Below are positions 8,853 to 17,778 of a stretch of DNA of 64,000 nucleotides, one piece after another. The DNA is taken from the NCBI GenBank assembly GCA_937918935.1, contig CAKZSI010000044.1:20300-84299 (forward strand), in the 5' to 3' direction. How positions within the stretch are numbered: the stretch's first letter is position 1; each line of letters starts with the position of its first letter. The notes beneath the pieces are model-generated. The model did no database searches. It was not told where the DNA came from and was given only the letters and a program-made list of their open reading frames with translations. Made by a program: the position numbers and the translations under genes. The stretch comes from an uncultured Chloroflexales bacterium (GTDB lineage: Bacteria; Chloroflexota; Chloroflexia; Chloroflexales; Chloroflexaceae).

Positions 8853-10280
8853 ATGCGTCGGATCGTGTTGGTACGGATCGCCCTGGTTATGGCGATCGTT
8901 CTGTCCACCGCCCTGTTCGCGGTCACCCGGTCCACAGCGTTGTTTGCGCAGGAGGCCGAACCTGAACAGGTCATTCCCGCCCGGGTGGCTCTCGTACACG
9001 CTGCGCCCTTTGCCGCGGGCAGCGCCACGGTTTCCGTGTTTCTCGATGATTTGCTGGTTAGTGACTCGTTCGCCTTCGGCGATGTGATCAGCTACCTGAA
9101 CGTACCGCCGGGCACGTACCGGGTGCGCATCTTCGTCGGCTCGTTTTCCAGCGTTCCCACAGGTGTGACGCCGGCCCTCGATGTGCCGGGCGTGACTCTG
9201 GATGCAAGCACTGATTATACGGTGGCGGCAATCGGCGGCAGTAACGGCTTTCCGCTCGAACTCCTGCCCCTCGTGGATCGCACTCCCGCCACGCCGCCAC
9301 CCGGTTCGGCTGAGGGGCAGGTGCGGGTGGTGCATGCCGCGCCCTTCGCCTCCGGCCTGCCGGCGACGGCAGTTGACGTCGTTCCCGACGCGGGCGGTGC
9401 GCCGATCGCCACGAATGTGCGCTACCGTGATAGCACTCCGTTCCTCACCTTGCCCGGTGGCACGCCGATTGATGTGGAAGTGCGCCTGGCCGGTACGAAT
9501 GTGGTGCTGATTGACCCGGACGCCTTCTCACTCACGCCGGGGCAGCGGCTTTCGGTCTTCGCTATTGGCGACGGCACACATCAGCCCGTGCGACCGCTGG
9601 TCGTCCCGGCCGCGGCCTCCAGTGCCAGGGTGCGCCTGGCGCATGCCGCGCCCTTCGCCACCGGCACGGCGACAGCCACGGTGACCCTCAATGGCGCCGT
9701 GGTGACCAACGCCCTGAACTTCGGTGAGGCCACTGCCTACAGCAACGTTCCGGCTGGCGTCTATCAGGCGCGCATCTATGCCGGCACGTCGGCGACCGGT
9801 ACGCCGGTCTTCGACGGGGTGGTGGTGTTTTTGCCGAATACAAACTACACCGCGGTGGCGATTGGCCGGAACACGGCTACGTATCCGATCGATGTGCTTC
9901 TGCTGACCGATGACCCGACGCGGCCCCCGCCGGGCCAGGCGCGCCTCCGCATCGTCCACGCCGCGCCCTTCGCGCCTACCGTTGCAGAAAACCAGGTGCA
10001 TATCGTGTCCACCACCGGCGGCCCGCCGCTGGTCACGGGGCTTGACTACGCCGAGGTTGCTGGCTACCTGACGGCGCCTGCCGCGACGCCGTTCAATCTA
10101 CGTCTGGTGTCGGCGCTCGCGCCGGGTACGACCATCCTCGATCTGCCGCCGCTGATCTTCGCCGATGGCCAGGTCATCACGGCCATTGCCGTGGGTGATG
10201 CCACGAACCAGCAGCCCGCTCTGCTGCCCCTGGAGGATCTGATGCTCACACAGATTTTCCTGCCCTTTGCGGTGCGTTAA
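8853..10280 (+). CDS. Secreted protein with four DUF4397 repeats
   Basis: A 475-residue exported protein. The start at 8853 is set by AAAGGAG 6 bases upstream; it is followed by a signal peptide with a hydrophobic core up to about residue 32. Four repeats of about 105 residues each begin with a version of RVxxxHAAPFA (near residues 45, 155, 260 and 365), which marks the DUF4397 beta-sandwich domain of extracellular proteins. The C-terminus is TQIFLPFAVR, with no membrane anchor; the same kind of (F/Y)LP ending occurs in the neighbouring paralogue. The function of DUF4397 is unknown; a surface or matrix role is likely. A strong hairpin terminator follows at 10309-10345. Confidence 0.85.
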   Translation: MRRIVLVRIALVMAIVLSTALFAVTRSTALFAQEAEPEQVIPARVALVHAAPFAAGSATVSVFLDDLLVSDSFAFGDVISYLNVPPGTYRVRIFVGSFSSVPTGVTPALDVPGVTLDASTDYTVAAIGGSNGFPLELLPLVDRTPATPPPGSAEGQVRVVHAAPFASGLPATAVDVVPDAGGAPIATNVRYRDSTPFLTLPGGTPIDVEVRLAGTNVVLIDPDAFSLTPGQRLSVFAIGDGTHQPVRPLVVPAAASSARVRLAHAAPFATGTATATVTLNGAVVTNALNFGEATAYSNVPAGVYQARIYAGTSATGTPVFDGVVVFLPNTNYTAVAIGRNTATYPIDVLLLTDDPTRPPPGQARLRIVHAAPFAPTVAENQVHIVSTTGGPPLVTGLDYAEVAGYLTAPAATPFNLRLVSALAPGTTILDLPPLIFADGQVITAIAVGDATNQQPALLPLEDLMLTQIFLPFAVR

Positions 10281-10308
10281 GTAAGTGGCAAGTCGGCCCT
10301 TGACTCGT

Positions 10309-10345
10309 AAGGCCGAAGCACCGGCTGTGCCGCTGCTTCGGCCTT
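10309..10345 (+). terminator. Hairpin terminator after DUF4397 gene (family D hairpin)
   Basis: A 12-bp stem, AAGGCCGAAGCA (10309-10320) with TGCTTCGGCCTT (10334-10345), is extended inside by CGGC/GCCG. It lies 29 bases after the stop. A closely related stem recurs at 21971-22005. Confidence 0.7.
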
Positions 10346-10483
10346 ATTCGTGCCCCCCTCGACAGAACACGCTCCTGATCGTACCATAGAACGCGCCACG
10401 TGACTCGCCCTCAGGTACGGGCAGGGCCGGGCGCCCCGGCAGCGCCTGACTCCCGCGCCGACCTGGCAGCAAAGGAGCAGCGT

Positions 10484-11890
10484 ATGCGTCTGATGCCCGT
10501 TCCCCGCTTTCTACGCCTTGTCGGGAGCCTGGTGGCTCTGCTGCTGCTGGCGGGCGTTCTGCCCGCCGGGCGCGCGGCGCCGCTGGCGGTAGCGCCCGCC
10601 CGTGTTGCCGTACTGCACGCCGCGCCGCCAGGTGTCGCTGCGCTGGTCACCGTCGCGCTGCAGATCGCCGGGGTTAATACTGTTATTGGCAGCGGCCTCC
10701 AATTTGGTGAGCGGTTGCCCTACCGCGACTTGCCCGCGGGCGCCTACCCCGTGCTGGTCTTCGCCGGCGCGTTGACCCAGGAGCAACTGTCTGGCGCGAC
10801 GCCGCTGCTGACCGCCACGGCCACGCTGCAAGCCGCCCGGGATCAAACCTTGCTGATCGGCGGCGGGGCTAATGGCTTTCCCCTTGCCCTCATCACCGTC
10901 GCTGACAGCGCCGCACCCCCCGCGTCCGGGATGGCGAGCCTGCGGGTGCTGCATGCGGCGCCGTTCGCTGCCGGCGCCGCAGCAACGGTGGATGTGGTTT
11001 TTGAGAACGGTCAGGCCTTTCCGGGCTTGCTGAACATCGCCTTCGGGCAGGCGCCAGGGCCGCTCCCCGTGCCGGTGGGCCAGGCGATTGATGTGAAGAT
11101 CGTCCCCACGGGCCAGCCCGTCGCCCCGCCGCTCCTCGATCTGCCGCCGCGGGTGTTTGCCGCGGGTGAGGAGCTGGTGCTGGCGGTGGTCGGCGGGGCT
11201 GGAGGGCAACCGCTTCGTATCATCGAGATCCCCCGCGAGCGGCGTGCGCCGGCGCGCATTCGTGTGTTGCACGTCGCGCCCTTCGCTGGCGGGACTGCCC
11301 CGGTGCATGTGCGGGTGAACACGACGCGGGTGCTGGAGAATCTGGCGTACTCCGCCTTGAGTGAGGAGCTGCCCCTGGAAGAAGGCGCTTACCGGCTGGC
11401 CATTGACCGTCCGGGGACGCCACCCGCGGAACTGACCAGTCTGGAGGTGGAACTGGAGCGGGGCCGTGGCTACACCGTGGCGGCGATTGGCGGGGCCAAC
11501 GGCGCGCCGCTACGGCTGGTCCTGCTCCCGGACATGACCGAGCCCCCGCCCTTCAGCGCGCAGTTGCGTGTGCTGCACGCAGCGCCCCTCGGGACGGGCG
11601 TGAGCGGGCAACTTGATCTGCGCGACGAGCGCAACTTTATCTTTGGCGGTCAGGCGGAGATGCCCTTTGGCAGCGAGGCGCTGCTGACCATTGACGGCGG
11701 CGTGTACCATCTGCGCTTTACCGGTCGTAACGGGGGCGAGCCAATCATCCTGGCACCGTCGCTGGTGCTTCCCGCGGGGCGCGGAACGACCCTCTTTGTC
11801 ACTGGCGATGGCGTCAATCAGTCTCTGCGCACCCTGGTCGTGCCGGAGCTTTTCAACCAGCAGGTCTATCTTCCGCTGGTGCTGAAATAG
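10484..11890 (+). CDS. Secreted protein with four DUF4397-like repeats
   Basis: A 468-residue paralogue of the preceding gene, with the same AAAGGAG ribosome site (7 bases before the ATG at 10484) and a signal peptide ending near residue 30 (GRAAPLA). Repeats start with VAVLHAAPPG, LRVLHAAPFA, IRVLHVAPFA and LRVLHAAPLG, spaced about 100-110 residues apart. The protein ends QQVYLPLVLK with no hydrophobic anchor. The two genes look like a tandem duplication that then diverged strongly. They are separated by a terminator, so each probably has its own promoter. An extracellular location is clear; the function is unknown. Confidence 0.85.
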   Translation: MRLMPVPRFLRLVGSLVALLLLAGVLPAGRAAPLAVAPARVAVLHAAPPGVAALVTVALQIAGVNTVIGSGLQFGERLPYRDLPAGAYPVLVFAGALTQEQLSGATPLLTATATLQAARDQTLLIGGGANGFPLALITVADSAAPPASGMASLRVLHAAPFAAGAAATVDVVFENGQAFPGLLNIAFGQAPGPLPVPVGQAIDVKIVPTGQPVAPPLLDLPPRVFAAGEELVLAVVGGAGGQPLRIIEIPRERRAPARIRVLHVAPFAGGTAPVHVRVNTTRVLENLAYSALSEELPLEEGAYRLAIDRPGTPPAELTSLEVELERGRGYTVAAIGGANGAPLRLVLLPDMTEPPPFSAQLRVLHAAPLGTGVSGQLDLRDERNFIFGGQAEMPFGSEALLTIDGGVYHLRFTGRNGGEPIILAPSLVLPAGRGTTLFVTGDGVNQSLRTLVVPELFNQQVYLPLVLK

Positions 11891-11956
11891 CGCAGGCGCC
11901 TTCTTCTTGCTGCCGGCAAGCGTTGCTCCTCACCCTCCACTGCCTCAATGCTCAAC

Positions 11957-11994
11957 GCCCTCTCCCTCTCCACCTCGGTGGAGAGGGAGAGGGC
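11957..11994. terminator. Perfect 18-bp hairpin between convergent genes
   Basis: The arms GCCCTCTCCCTCTCCACC (11957-11974) and GGTGGAGAGGGAGAGGGC (11977-11994) pair perfectly around a 2-base centre. It sits between the convergent ends of the DUF4397 gene (11890) and phoX (12013) and could terminate both, although neither side has a T-run. Confidence 0.6.
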
Positions 11995-12012
11995 AGGGGA
12001 AGAGGGAGGACC

Positions 12013-13941
12013 TTAGCTCCCAATGGGGCGGTTGTCGAACGCCTGGATGGTGATCACGCTCGGCCGGGGCAGGCCCACGCGATCCGGCCAGGTGCTGATC
12101 GGCTTCTCGAAGGTGCCGCCCTCGCCGGGGTGCTGGATGGCCAGGAAGAGCGTGCGGTTGTCGGGCGTGAACTCGGGGCCGCAGACCTCCGAACCGGCAA
12201 CGCTGGAGAAGAACTGCTGGAGGTTGCCCCGCTGCGGTCCCTGCACCGGCACTGCGAAGAGGCCGTCGTTGTACTTGATCGCCCGGGGGGCGCCATCGGT
12301 GGCGATCCACAGGTTGCCGGCATTGTCAAAGGCCACGTTATCGGGGGCGCCAATCGGGCTGACCTTGCTCTTGTCGAAGCCAGCGAAGTAGGTCGTGGGG
12401 TCGCTGGGCAGGCCGGCGATGATGAACATCTCCCAGCGGAAGGTGGTGCTGGCGTAGTCGTTATTGGTCTCGGTAATTTCGATGACGTGACCGGCCTGGT
12501 TCTTTGCCCGGGGGTTGGCCTTGTCGGTGCCTGGCTGGCCCTCAGTACCGCGGCGGGTATTGTTGGTCAGCGCCACGTAGATCTTCTTGTTCACCGGGTT
12601 CGGCTCGACATCCTCGGGGCGGTCCATCTTGGTGGCCCCCACCAGATCGGCAGCGCGACGGGCGTTGATCACCACCTCGGCCTGGGAGTTGAAGCCGTTC
12701 TCCGCGGTCAGCGGCCCTTGCCCGAAGACCAGGGGCAGCCAATCGCCGCTGCCGTCGTCGTTGAAGCGAGCCGCGTAGAGCGTGCCCTCGTCGAGCAGGT
12801 TCATGTTCGCGGCCCGGTCACTGGGATTGTACTTGCCCTTGGTGACAAACTTGTAGACGTACTCGAAAACGGCATCATCACCCATGTAAGCGACCACGCG
12901 CCCATCGGGGGCAATGCCGATCGTTGCCGCCTCGTGGCGGAAACGCCCCAGGGCGGTGCGCTTCACCGGGGTCATGTTTGGGTCGTAGGGATCAACTTCC
13001 ACCATCCAGCCGTGGCGGAAGCCCTCATTAGGCTCCCTGGCCACGTCGAAGCGGCTGTGGTACAGCTCCCAGCCGCGCTCGCTCTGCTCAGCAGGCATGC
13101 CGTAGCGGCGATGAATGGCGTAGCGCGGGTCATTCTTATCGAACTTGCCAAAATTGCCGAAGTACTGGTGGAAGTTCTCCTCGGCGGTCAGCACGGTGCC
13201 CCACGGGGTCTTGCCGCCGGCACAGTTATTGAGTGTGCCGCGCACCACGGTGCCGGTCGGGTCCTCGCTGGTCTGCATGAGCGGATGGCCGGCAGCAGGG
13301 CCGCTAATGCGTATCGGCGTCTCGCCGGTGATGCGGCGGTTGAAGGGCGAGTTGCGCACGTAGCTCCACGTGCCGTCGGGGGCGCGCTGGATCTCCACCA
13401 CCGATACGCCGTGGGCGGCGATGCCCACGTCCACCTGGTTACGGGTGGGTTTCTTCGGGTCGTAGTTGGGGAACATCAACTCTTCGTTGGTATACTCGTG
13501 GTTTACCACGAGGAGACCGCGAGTTGAGGAGTTGGCGCCGAGCGGCAGCGGAAGGTAGCCGAGGAAGTCGCAGTTGTAACCGAACTGCTGGCTCTGGGCC
13601 TCGGGGGTCTGTTCCCAGACGTTGTGCACCGGGGCGCTGGCCGATAGCGGCTCACCCCAGCGGATCAGAGTGCGGGTGTAGTAGCCCTCAGGCACCTTGA
13701 TATCGTCAAACTCCGGAGGCGTCGGTTCGACGCGGGCGAACTGCGGCGTAGAGATGCGCTGAGCGGAGGCCGTCTCGGCGCCGAGGGCGACCGAACCGAT
13801 CACCGCAACCGAAGAGGCGATAGTGGCGCTCTTCAGCACCTCACGGCGACTCAGACGGCGCTCCAGAATGGCGTCAAAGGTGTCGCCAACTCCCTCTTCA
13901 GAGCGAACGATCCATTTGTCCTTCTCGTCGTGACCACCCAT
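12013..13941 (-). CDS. phoX: PhoX-family alkaline phosphatase, Tat-exported
   Basis: A 642-residue protein of the PhoX/DUF839 family, secreted metal-dependent phosphatases that release phosphate from organic esters. It starts with a long Tat signal: SRREVLK (31-37), then a hydrophobic stretch ending AETASA. Characteristic segments are VVNHEYTNEELMFPNY and the Cys-containing NNCAGGKTPWGTVLTAEEN, followed by a beta-propeller-like remainder with DGRVVAYMGDD and FDNAGNLWIATDG. Its length is normal for the family. AAGGAG lies 9 bases before the ATG. No pho-box could be confirmed upstream. Some members of this family have roles other than phosphatase, so the activity is inferred. Confidence 0.85.
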   Translation of the reverse strand: MGGHDEKDKWIVRSEEGVGDTFDAILERRLSRREVLKSATIASSVAVIGSVALGAETASAQRISTPQFARVEPTPPEFDDIKVPEGYYTRTLIRWGEPLSASAPVHNVWEQTPEAQSQQFGYNCDFLGYLPLPLGANSSTRGLLVVNHEYTNEELMFPNYDPKKPTRNQVDVGIAAHGVSVVEIQRAPDGTWSYVRNSPFNRRITGETPIRISGPAAGHPLMQTSEDPTGTVVRGTLNNCAGGKTPWGTVLTAEENFHQYFGNFGKFDKNDPRYAIHRRYGMPAEQSERGWELYHSRFDVAREPNEGFRHGWMVEVDPYDPNMTPVKRTALGRFRHEAATIGIAPDGRVVAYMGDDAVFEYVYKFVTKGKYNPSDRAANMNLLDEGTLYAARFNDDGSGDWLPLVFGQGPLTAENGFNSQAEVVINARRAADLVGATKMDRPEDVEPNPVNKKIYVALTNNTRRGTEGQPGTDKANPRAKNQAGHVIEITETNNDYASTTFRWEMFIIAGLPSDPTTYFAGFDKSKVSPIGAPDNVAFDNAGNLWIATDGAPRAIKYNDGLFAVPVQGPQRGNLQQFFSSVAGSEVCGPEFTPDNRTLFLAIQHPGEGGTFEKPISTWPDRVGLPRPSVITIQAFDNRPIGS

Positions 13942-14243
13942 GACCAGGGGCTCCTTCTAGTGTCTGTCTTGCTCCATGGAACGCACGAACAGGCGTCGCC
14001 AGCCCGGGCCAGCAACGCTCGAGGTTCTGGCAACAGGGCCATGATGTGTCGTGCGCGGGTACAATGGACGCGATGATGATAAGGGGTAGAGGTGAAATCC
14101 GTGTTATTGATCTTTTAGGAGATGATTAAGGGATGACTTGATCTTCACCAGGGCTGATGGGTCAACCTTCGGGGCTGCCCCATTGTCTACCGGTAAGGAC
14201 TCGGAGAAGCCTGATTTCTCCGGGTCATATCAGGAGAAAACCT
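13942..14243. other. Intergenic region between divergent phoX and pfkB-type genes
   Basis: No gene supported. The only clear element is the CAGGAG ribosome site at 14231-14236. The stretch 14085-14140 is A+T-richer than its surroundings and is the likely promoter zone. No pho-box, RNA or repeat was recognised. Confidence 0.35.
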
Positions 14244-15191
14244 GTGCTGCTGATCATCACGCCTAATCCGGCCCTGGATCGCACCATGGTCTTCCAGGGG
14301 CTGCGCCTCGGCGGGGTCTTCCGCACCGATGAGGTCATCGTGGCAGCGGGAGGCAAGGGGCTGAACGTGGCTCGTGCGGCGCGTACTCTGGGCCAGCCGG
14401 CGCTGGTCTGCGCGCCCCTTGGCGGGTTGACCGGCGATCTGGTAGCTCACCTGGCTGCCGCCGAGGGGCTGCCGGGTCGCTGGACGCGCCACCGGGCCGG
14501 GGAGACCCGCACCTGCGTGCTGGTGGTTGACCGCCAGGCCAGTGACGCCACCGCGCTGAACGAGTCCGGGCCGATCTTCGACTCCAGCGACTGGCATGCC
14601 TTTGCCGGCGATGTGCTGGCGGCCGCCTCCGGGGCCGCGCTCGCCGTGGTGTCTGGCAGCCTGCCCCGCGGGGTCGAGCCGGGGGCCCTGGGCGCATTGC
14701 TGGCCGATCTGGCCTCGTGCGGGCTGCGGGTGCTGGTGGATACGAGCGGGCCGGCGCTGGAAGCGTCCCTGGCGACGCGGCCCTGGGGGGTCAAGGTGAA
14801 TGGGCACGAAGCCGGGGCAGTGCTCAACCGCTCGGTGAGCGATGTTCCGGCGGCGCTGGCGGCCCTGGCGGCGCTGCGCGCGCGGGGTGTCATACTGGCG
14901 GCGATCAGCCTGGGGGCGCTGGGCTGCGTGGCCGCCGACGCGAGCGGCGCCTGGTGGGCGCGCCCGCCCCAGATACGCATCGTAAGCAGTGTGGGCAGCG
15001 GCGACTCGCTGCTGGCGGGCCTGGCCACCGGCCTGTTGCGTGGTCTCGCCCTGCCCGAGGCCCTGCGCCTGGGGGTGGCCTGCGGCACCGCCGATGCATT
15101 GACCATCGGCGGCGGCCGCTTTGATCTGGAGGTAGTGGAGCGTCTGCAAGTGGCGGTGCAGGTGGAGAAAGGGGCGATTGCAGATGTTTGA
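14244..15191 (+). CDS. PfkB-family kinase, 1-phosphofructokinase-like
   Basis: A 315-residue ribokinase/PfkB-family sugar kinase. The start is the GTG at 14244, with AGGAG 8 bases upstream; the frame is open to 14157 without support. The N-terminal IITPNPALDRT and AAGGKGLNVARAARTLG, with the anion-hole/catalytic motif VGSGDS (Asp254), are typical of the FruK/LacC/PfkB phosphosugar branch, which phosphorylates fructose-1-phosphate, tagatose-6-phosphate or fructose-6-phosphate. No PTS or lac genes adjoin. A LacD-type aldolase lies 7 kb away. The substrate is unassigned. Confidence 0.85.
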   Translation: MLLIITPNPALDRTMVFQGLRLGGVFRTDEVIVAAGGKGLNVARAARTLGQPALVCAPLGGLTGDLVAHLAAAEGLPGRWTRHRAGETRTCVLVVDRQASDATALNESGPIFDSSDWHAFAGDVLAAASGAALAVVSGSLPRGVEPGALGALLADLASCGLRVLVDTSGPALEASLATRPWGVKVNGHEAGAVLNRSVSDVPAALAALAALRARGVILAAISLGALGCVAADASGAWWARPPQIRIVSSVGSGDSLLAGLATGLLRGLALPEALRLGVACGTADALTIGGGRFDLEVVERLQVAVQVEKGAIADV

Positions 15192-17439
15192 TGTTGGATT
15201 TTTGACTGAGCATAGCATATTGGGAAGCATCGTGCTGATGCCAGGACCAGGTCAGCGGGAACCGCGCCGTCGAGGAAGAAGCATCTGGAGAGAACGCCAG
15301 GGACGCCTCCAGGGCGCGCACATGGATTGTGGCTACACTGATGCTTATTAAACGTCCGCCCCTATCGCTGGTGACCTGCTCGGATGTAAAGTCGAGGCGT
15401 GTCGCGCCCGGAGGCGGGTTCAGGACGATGTGGTACACGCGGGCGCTGCGGGCGATGGGCACGGTGGCCAGGCGCTTTCCGGCGTGGTCCATGTGGAGCG
15501 TTGTGGTTTGTCCGGCATCGGGTGGACCGTAACCTTCGGTGCGCAGGGTGAGCAACACGGGGCCCGGAACCGGGTTCACAACCCAGATCTCGCCACGTTC
15601 ACCCATCCAGCGCCAGATGCGCTCGTCAGCCTGTTCGAGGCCGTGCCACCCTGCGCCGAGATAGCTGAAGGCCGGGCACGGCGGCGCGGGAACAGGCAGT
15701 TCGTAGGCCACGAAACGACCATCGTCGTACCAGGGGACTGGCGCCCCTAGCCGCGCCATGAGTGGGGCCAGCCAGCTCCGGGACTCACTCGCGACCAGTG
15801 GTCGCTCAACGACCACGTGGCGGAAGCGATAGAAGCACTGCATCCCCTCCAGCGCCACATTGTCGAGGGCCACGATGTCGCGCGTGGGAAGCGGCTCCAG
15901 CAGCGCCAGAGACCGTACCAGCGGATTGTGCTCCAGCGTTGGATAATCGGGTGGGCGTGCAAGGTAGCCGCGCAGGATGGGCTGTCCGTGGGCCATCTGG
16001 TGAAGCAGGGTCCGCGCCTCGATGTCGCTGCCCACCGGCACGTCCACTACTGGCCCCGGACGGCTGGCAATGGCAGCGTAGATCGTGGGCGCCTCGATGA
16101 CCGCGGGCTGGCGAGGCGGCGGCCAGAGTTCAACGCCAGCTACGAGCACGACACCAGCCAGCAGCACATAACGCCAGCGTCCTGAGCGTTCAAGCAACCA
16201 GCGCAGGCCCTGGGCGGCGAACATGGCCGCGACCAGGATGCAGATCAGGGCGAAGAGGTTGGGGCGGCGCCCGCCTTCGAGGAGTGGCAGTTGCTGCAGT
16301 AAGGCGTAGGGCATGGGTATACCGGTCTGTACGCCAGCAATGCGCATCTCCGGTCCCAGCGAGAAGAGCCAGCCAACTGCAGCGACGATGAGGAGGCGCC
16401 ACCGGGCGTACCCGTACCGCCAGACGCCCACCGCCGCCAGCCCCAGCAATGTCCAGCCTGCGGCGATGTACCAGCCCTCGATCACCGGCACGCTGGCCAC
16501 CAGAGGCGCAGTGAGCGCTTCGGCGACGCCACGCCAGTGCGGTTGGAGGAGTGAGGGGAAGAACAACCCCACCGCATCTGCCGAATACCCCTCGACCCCG
16601 ACCTGCCACGAGGCGCGCTGGCTCGGGCTGAAGGGGGCGTAGCGCTTCCGGGTCATCCATAGCCCGAGGAGCAGTGGCGCGATGCCCAGGAACGCCAGCA
16701 ACCCCATACGTGTATAGCTACGCACGAGGCTCAGGGGGCGAGGAGTGCGCCAGAGACTGACAGCCACCCATGAGAGCAGCAAGCAACCGGCACAGAGGGC
16801 CAGGTACCAGTCGGTGTAGGCGACGCCGGCCAGACTCACGGCGCCGAGCAGGGCATAGCGTCCCTCGCGGGTTTCGGCAAGACGCAGCGCGGCGAAGAGG
16901 AGCAGGGCCAGCCAGCCTACGTAGAGCAGGTTGAGGTGGGAGACCTGTAGCTTCATCGCCAGAAACGGACTGGCGGCCACCAGGGCCCCGGCGATCCAGG
17001 CGCACATGTCATGACCGGCGCCATACCTGGCGAGCAGAAACACGGCATAGCCAGCGGATGCGACACCGAGCAGGAGGGCGAGATTATAGGCGGCTACTGG
17101 CCCGGCGAAAGCAGTGATCGGCGCCAGCGACAAGGTAAGCGCCGGGCCAAGGGTGTGGCGATAGAGCGGGGCGCCTTCAGGATAATAGAGCAATTCGGTT
17201 GCGAACGGAAGGCGCCCACTGGACAGAGCGCGCTGGGTCCACCAGAAGTTCCAGGTATGCTGGATGGCGTCGTTGATCCCCGAGTACGCAAAACGCCCGC
17301 CATCTCCTACGGCGATGTGGGTGGTCAGACAGGCCGCCGTTGGCCAGGTGAGGAGCACCGCCAGCAAGGCATACCCGCTGGCGGCGAGGGCGTGTACGAT
17401 GTAGCGGTGCAACCGGCGGCGAGGCGAGGGCGTTGACAT
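14905..17439 (-). CDS. Large multi-spanning membrane protein (possible glycosyltransferase)
   Basis: An 844-residue protein. The first 430 residues contain about ten to twelve hydrophobic helices, including LLAVLLTWPTAA, the loop DAIQHTWNFWW after helix one, and LLYYPEGAPLYRHTLGP. This layout resembles polytopic GT-C-like or mannosyltransferase-type proteins. The remaining part (about 430-740) is a soluble extracytoplasmic-type domain. The last 90 or so residues are Pro/Arg-rich, run antisense to the pfkB-type gene for 287 bases and look non-native, so the true end may be earlier if a frameshift is present. It follows the small gene at 17455 by 15 bases, probably in the SDR operon. No enzyme activity can be proven. 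Confidence 0.65.
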   Translation of the reverse strand: MSTPSPRRRLHRYIVHALAASGYALLAVLLTWPTAACLTTHIAVGDGGRFAYSGINDAIQHTWNFWWTQRALSSGRLPFATELLYYPEGAPLYRHTLGPALTLSLAPITAFAGPVAAYNLALLLGVASAGYAVFLLARYGAGHDMCAWIAGALVAASPFLAMKLQVSHLNLLYVGWLALLLFAALRLAETREGRYALLGAVSLAGVAYTDWYLALCAGCLLLSWVAVSLWRTPRPLSLVRSYTRMGLLAFLGIAPLLLGLWMTRKRYAPFSPSQRASWQVGVEGYSADAVGLFFPSLLQPHWRGVAEALTAPLVASVPVIEGWYIAAGWTLLGLAAVGVWRYGYARWRLLIVAAVGWLFSLGPEMRIAGVQTGIPMPYALLQQLPLLEGGRRPNLFALICILVAAMFAAQGLRWLLERSGRWRYVLLAGVVLVAGVELWPPPRQPAVIEAPTIYAAIASRPGPVVDVPVGSDIEARTLLHQMAHGQPILRGYLARPPDYPTLEHNPLVRSLALLEPLPTRDIVALDNVALEGMQCFYRFRHVVVERPLVASESRSWLAPLMARLGAPVPWYDDGRFVAYELPVPAPPCPAFSYLGAGWHGLEQADERIWRWMGERGEIWVVNPVPGPVLLTLRTEGYGPPDAGQTTTLHMDHAGKRLATVPIARSARVYHIVLNPPPGATRLDFTSEQVTSDRGGRLISISVATIHVRALEASLAFSPDASSSTARFPLTWSWHQHDASQYAMLSQKSNIKHLQSPLSPPAPPLADAPLPPDQSGRRRWSMHRRCRRPPPGAGPRAGRDHATGRWPGPPAASRRCPHCLRCVSGAGAPTRRRSRRRPRSPAPPG

Positions 17440-17454
17440 AGACCCGGCTGCCGG

Positions 17455-17760
17455 CTACCCTCGGGCGGTCATGCCAATCAGCGCTGCGAGCCGCGCGGTC
17501 TGCTCGGCATTAAGGTAGACGGTGCGTTGATTGGTGGCGGTGTAGAGGGTCATATCGCCGCCAGATCCAAATATCACTTGATAATTAGCCAGGTTGCGGA
17601 TGCGTTTTTGTTGTATAGAAAGCATATCACGCAGTGCCGCCACGGCGGCTGCGTCGAGGACGGCGGCATCGTAGCCGCGCACCACGTGGTGGATGACCAG
17701 GGCCGGCTCGTGGTTGGGGGTGTAGGTTATTTCGTATTCACCAACAACAGCGATCTCCAT
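17455..17760 (-). CDS. Small conserved-looking protein, unknown
   Basis: A 101-residue soluble protein, not recognised. It has a beta-rich N-terminal half (IAVVGEYEITYTPNHEPALVIHHVVRG), a helix (LDAAAVAALRDMLSIQQKR) and a C-terminal pair of strands ending in a helix (TVYLNAEQTARLAALIGM). It has no signal or membrane segment. It sits 18 bases after the SDR stop and 15 bases before the membrane-protein start, so it is almost certainly translated as part of that operon. Confidence 0.55.
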   Translation of the reverse strand: MEIAVVGEYEITYTPNHEPALVIHHVVRGYDAAVLDAAAVAALRDMLSIQQKRIRNLANYQVIFGSGGDMTLYTATNQRTVYLNAEQTARLAALIGMTARG

Positions 17761-17778
17761 TCGTTACCCCCAGGAGGA

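Noticed and set aside
11923..13527. A 534-codon plus-strand open frame across phoX
   Set aside because: It is a mirror of the phoX coding strand with no recognisable motif or ribosome site, and it starts in a terminator hairpin.
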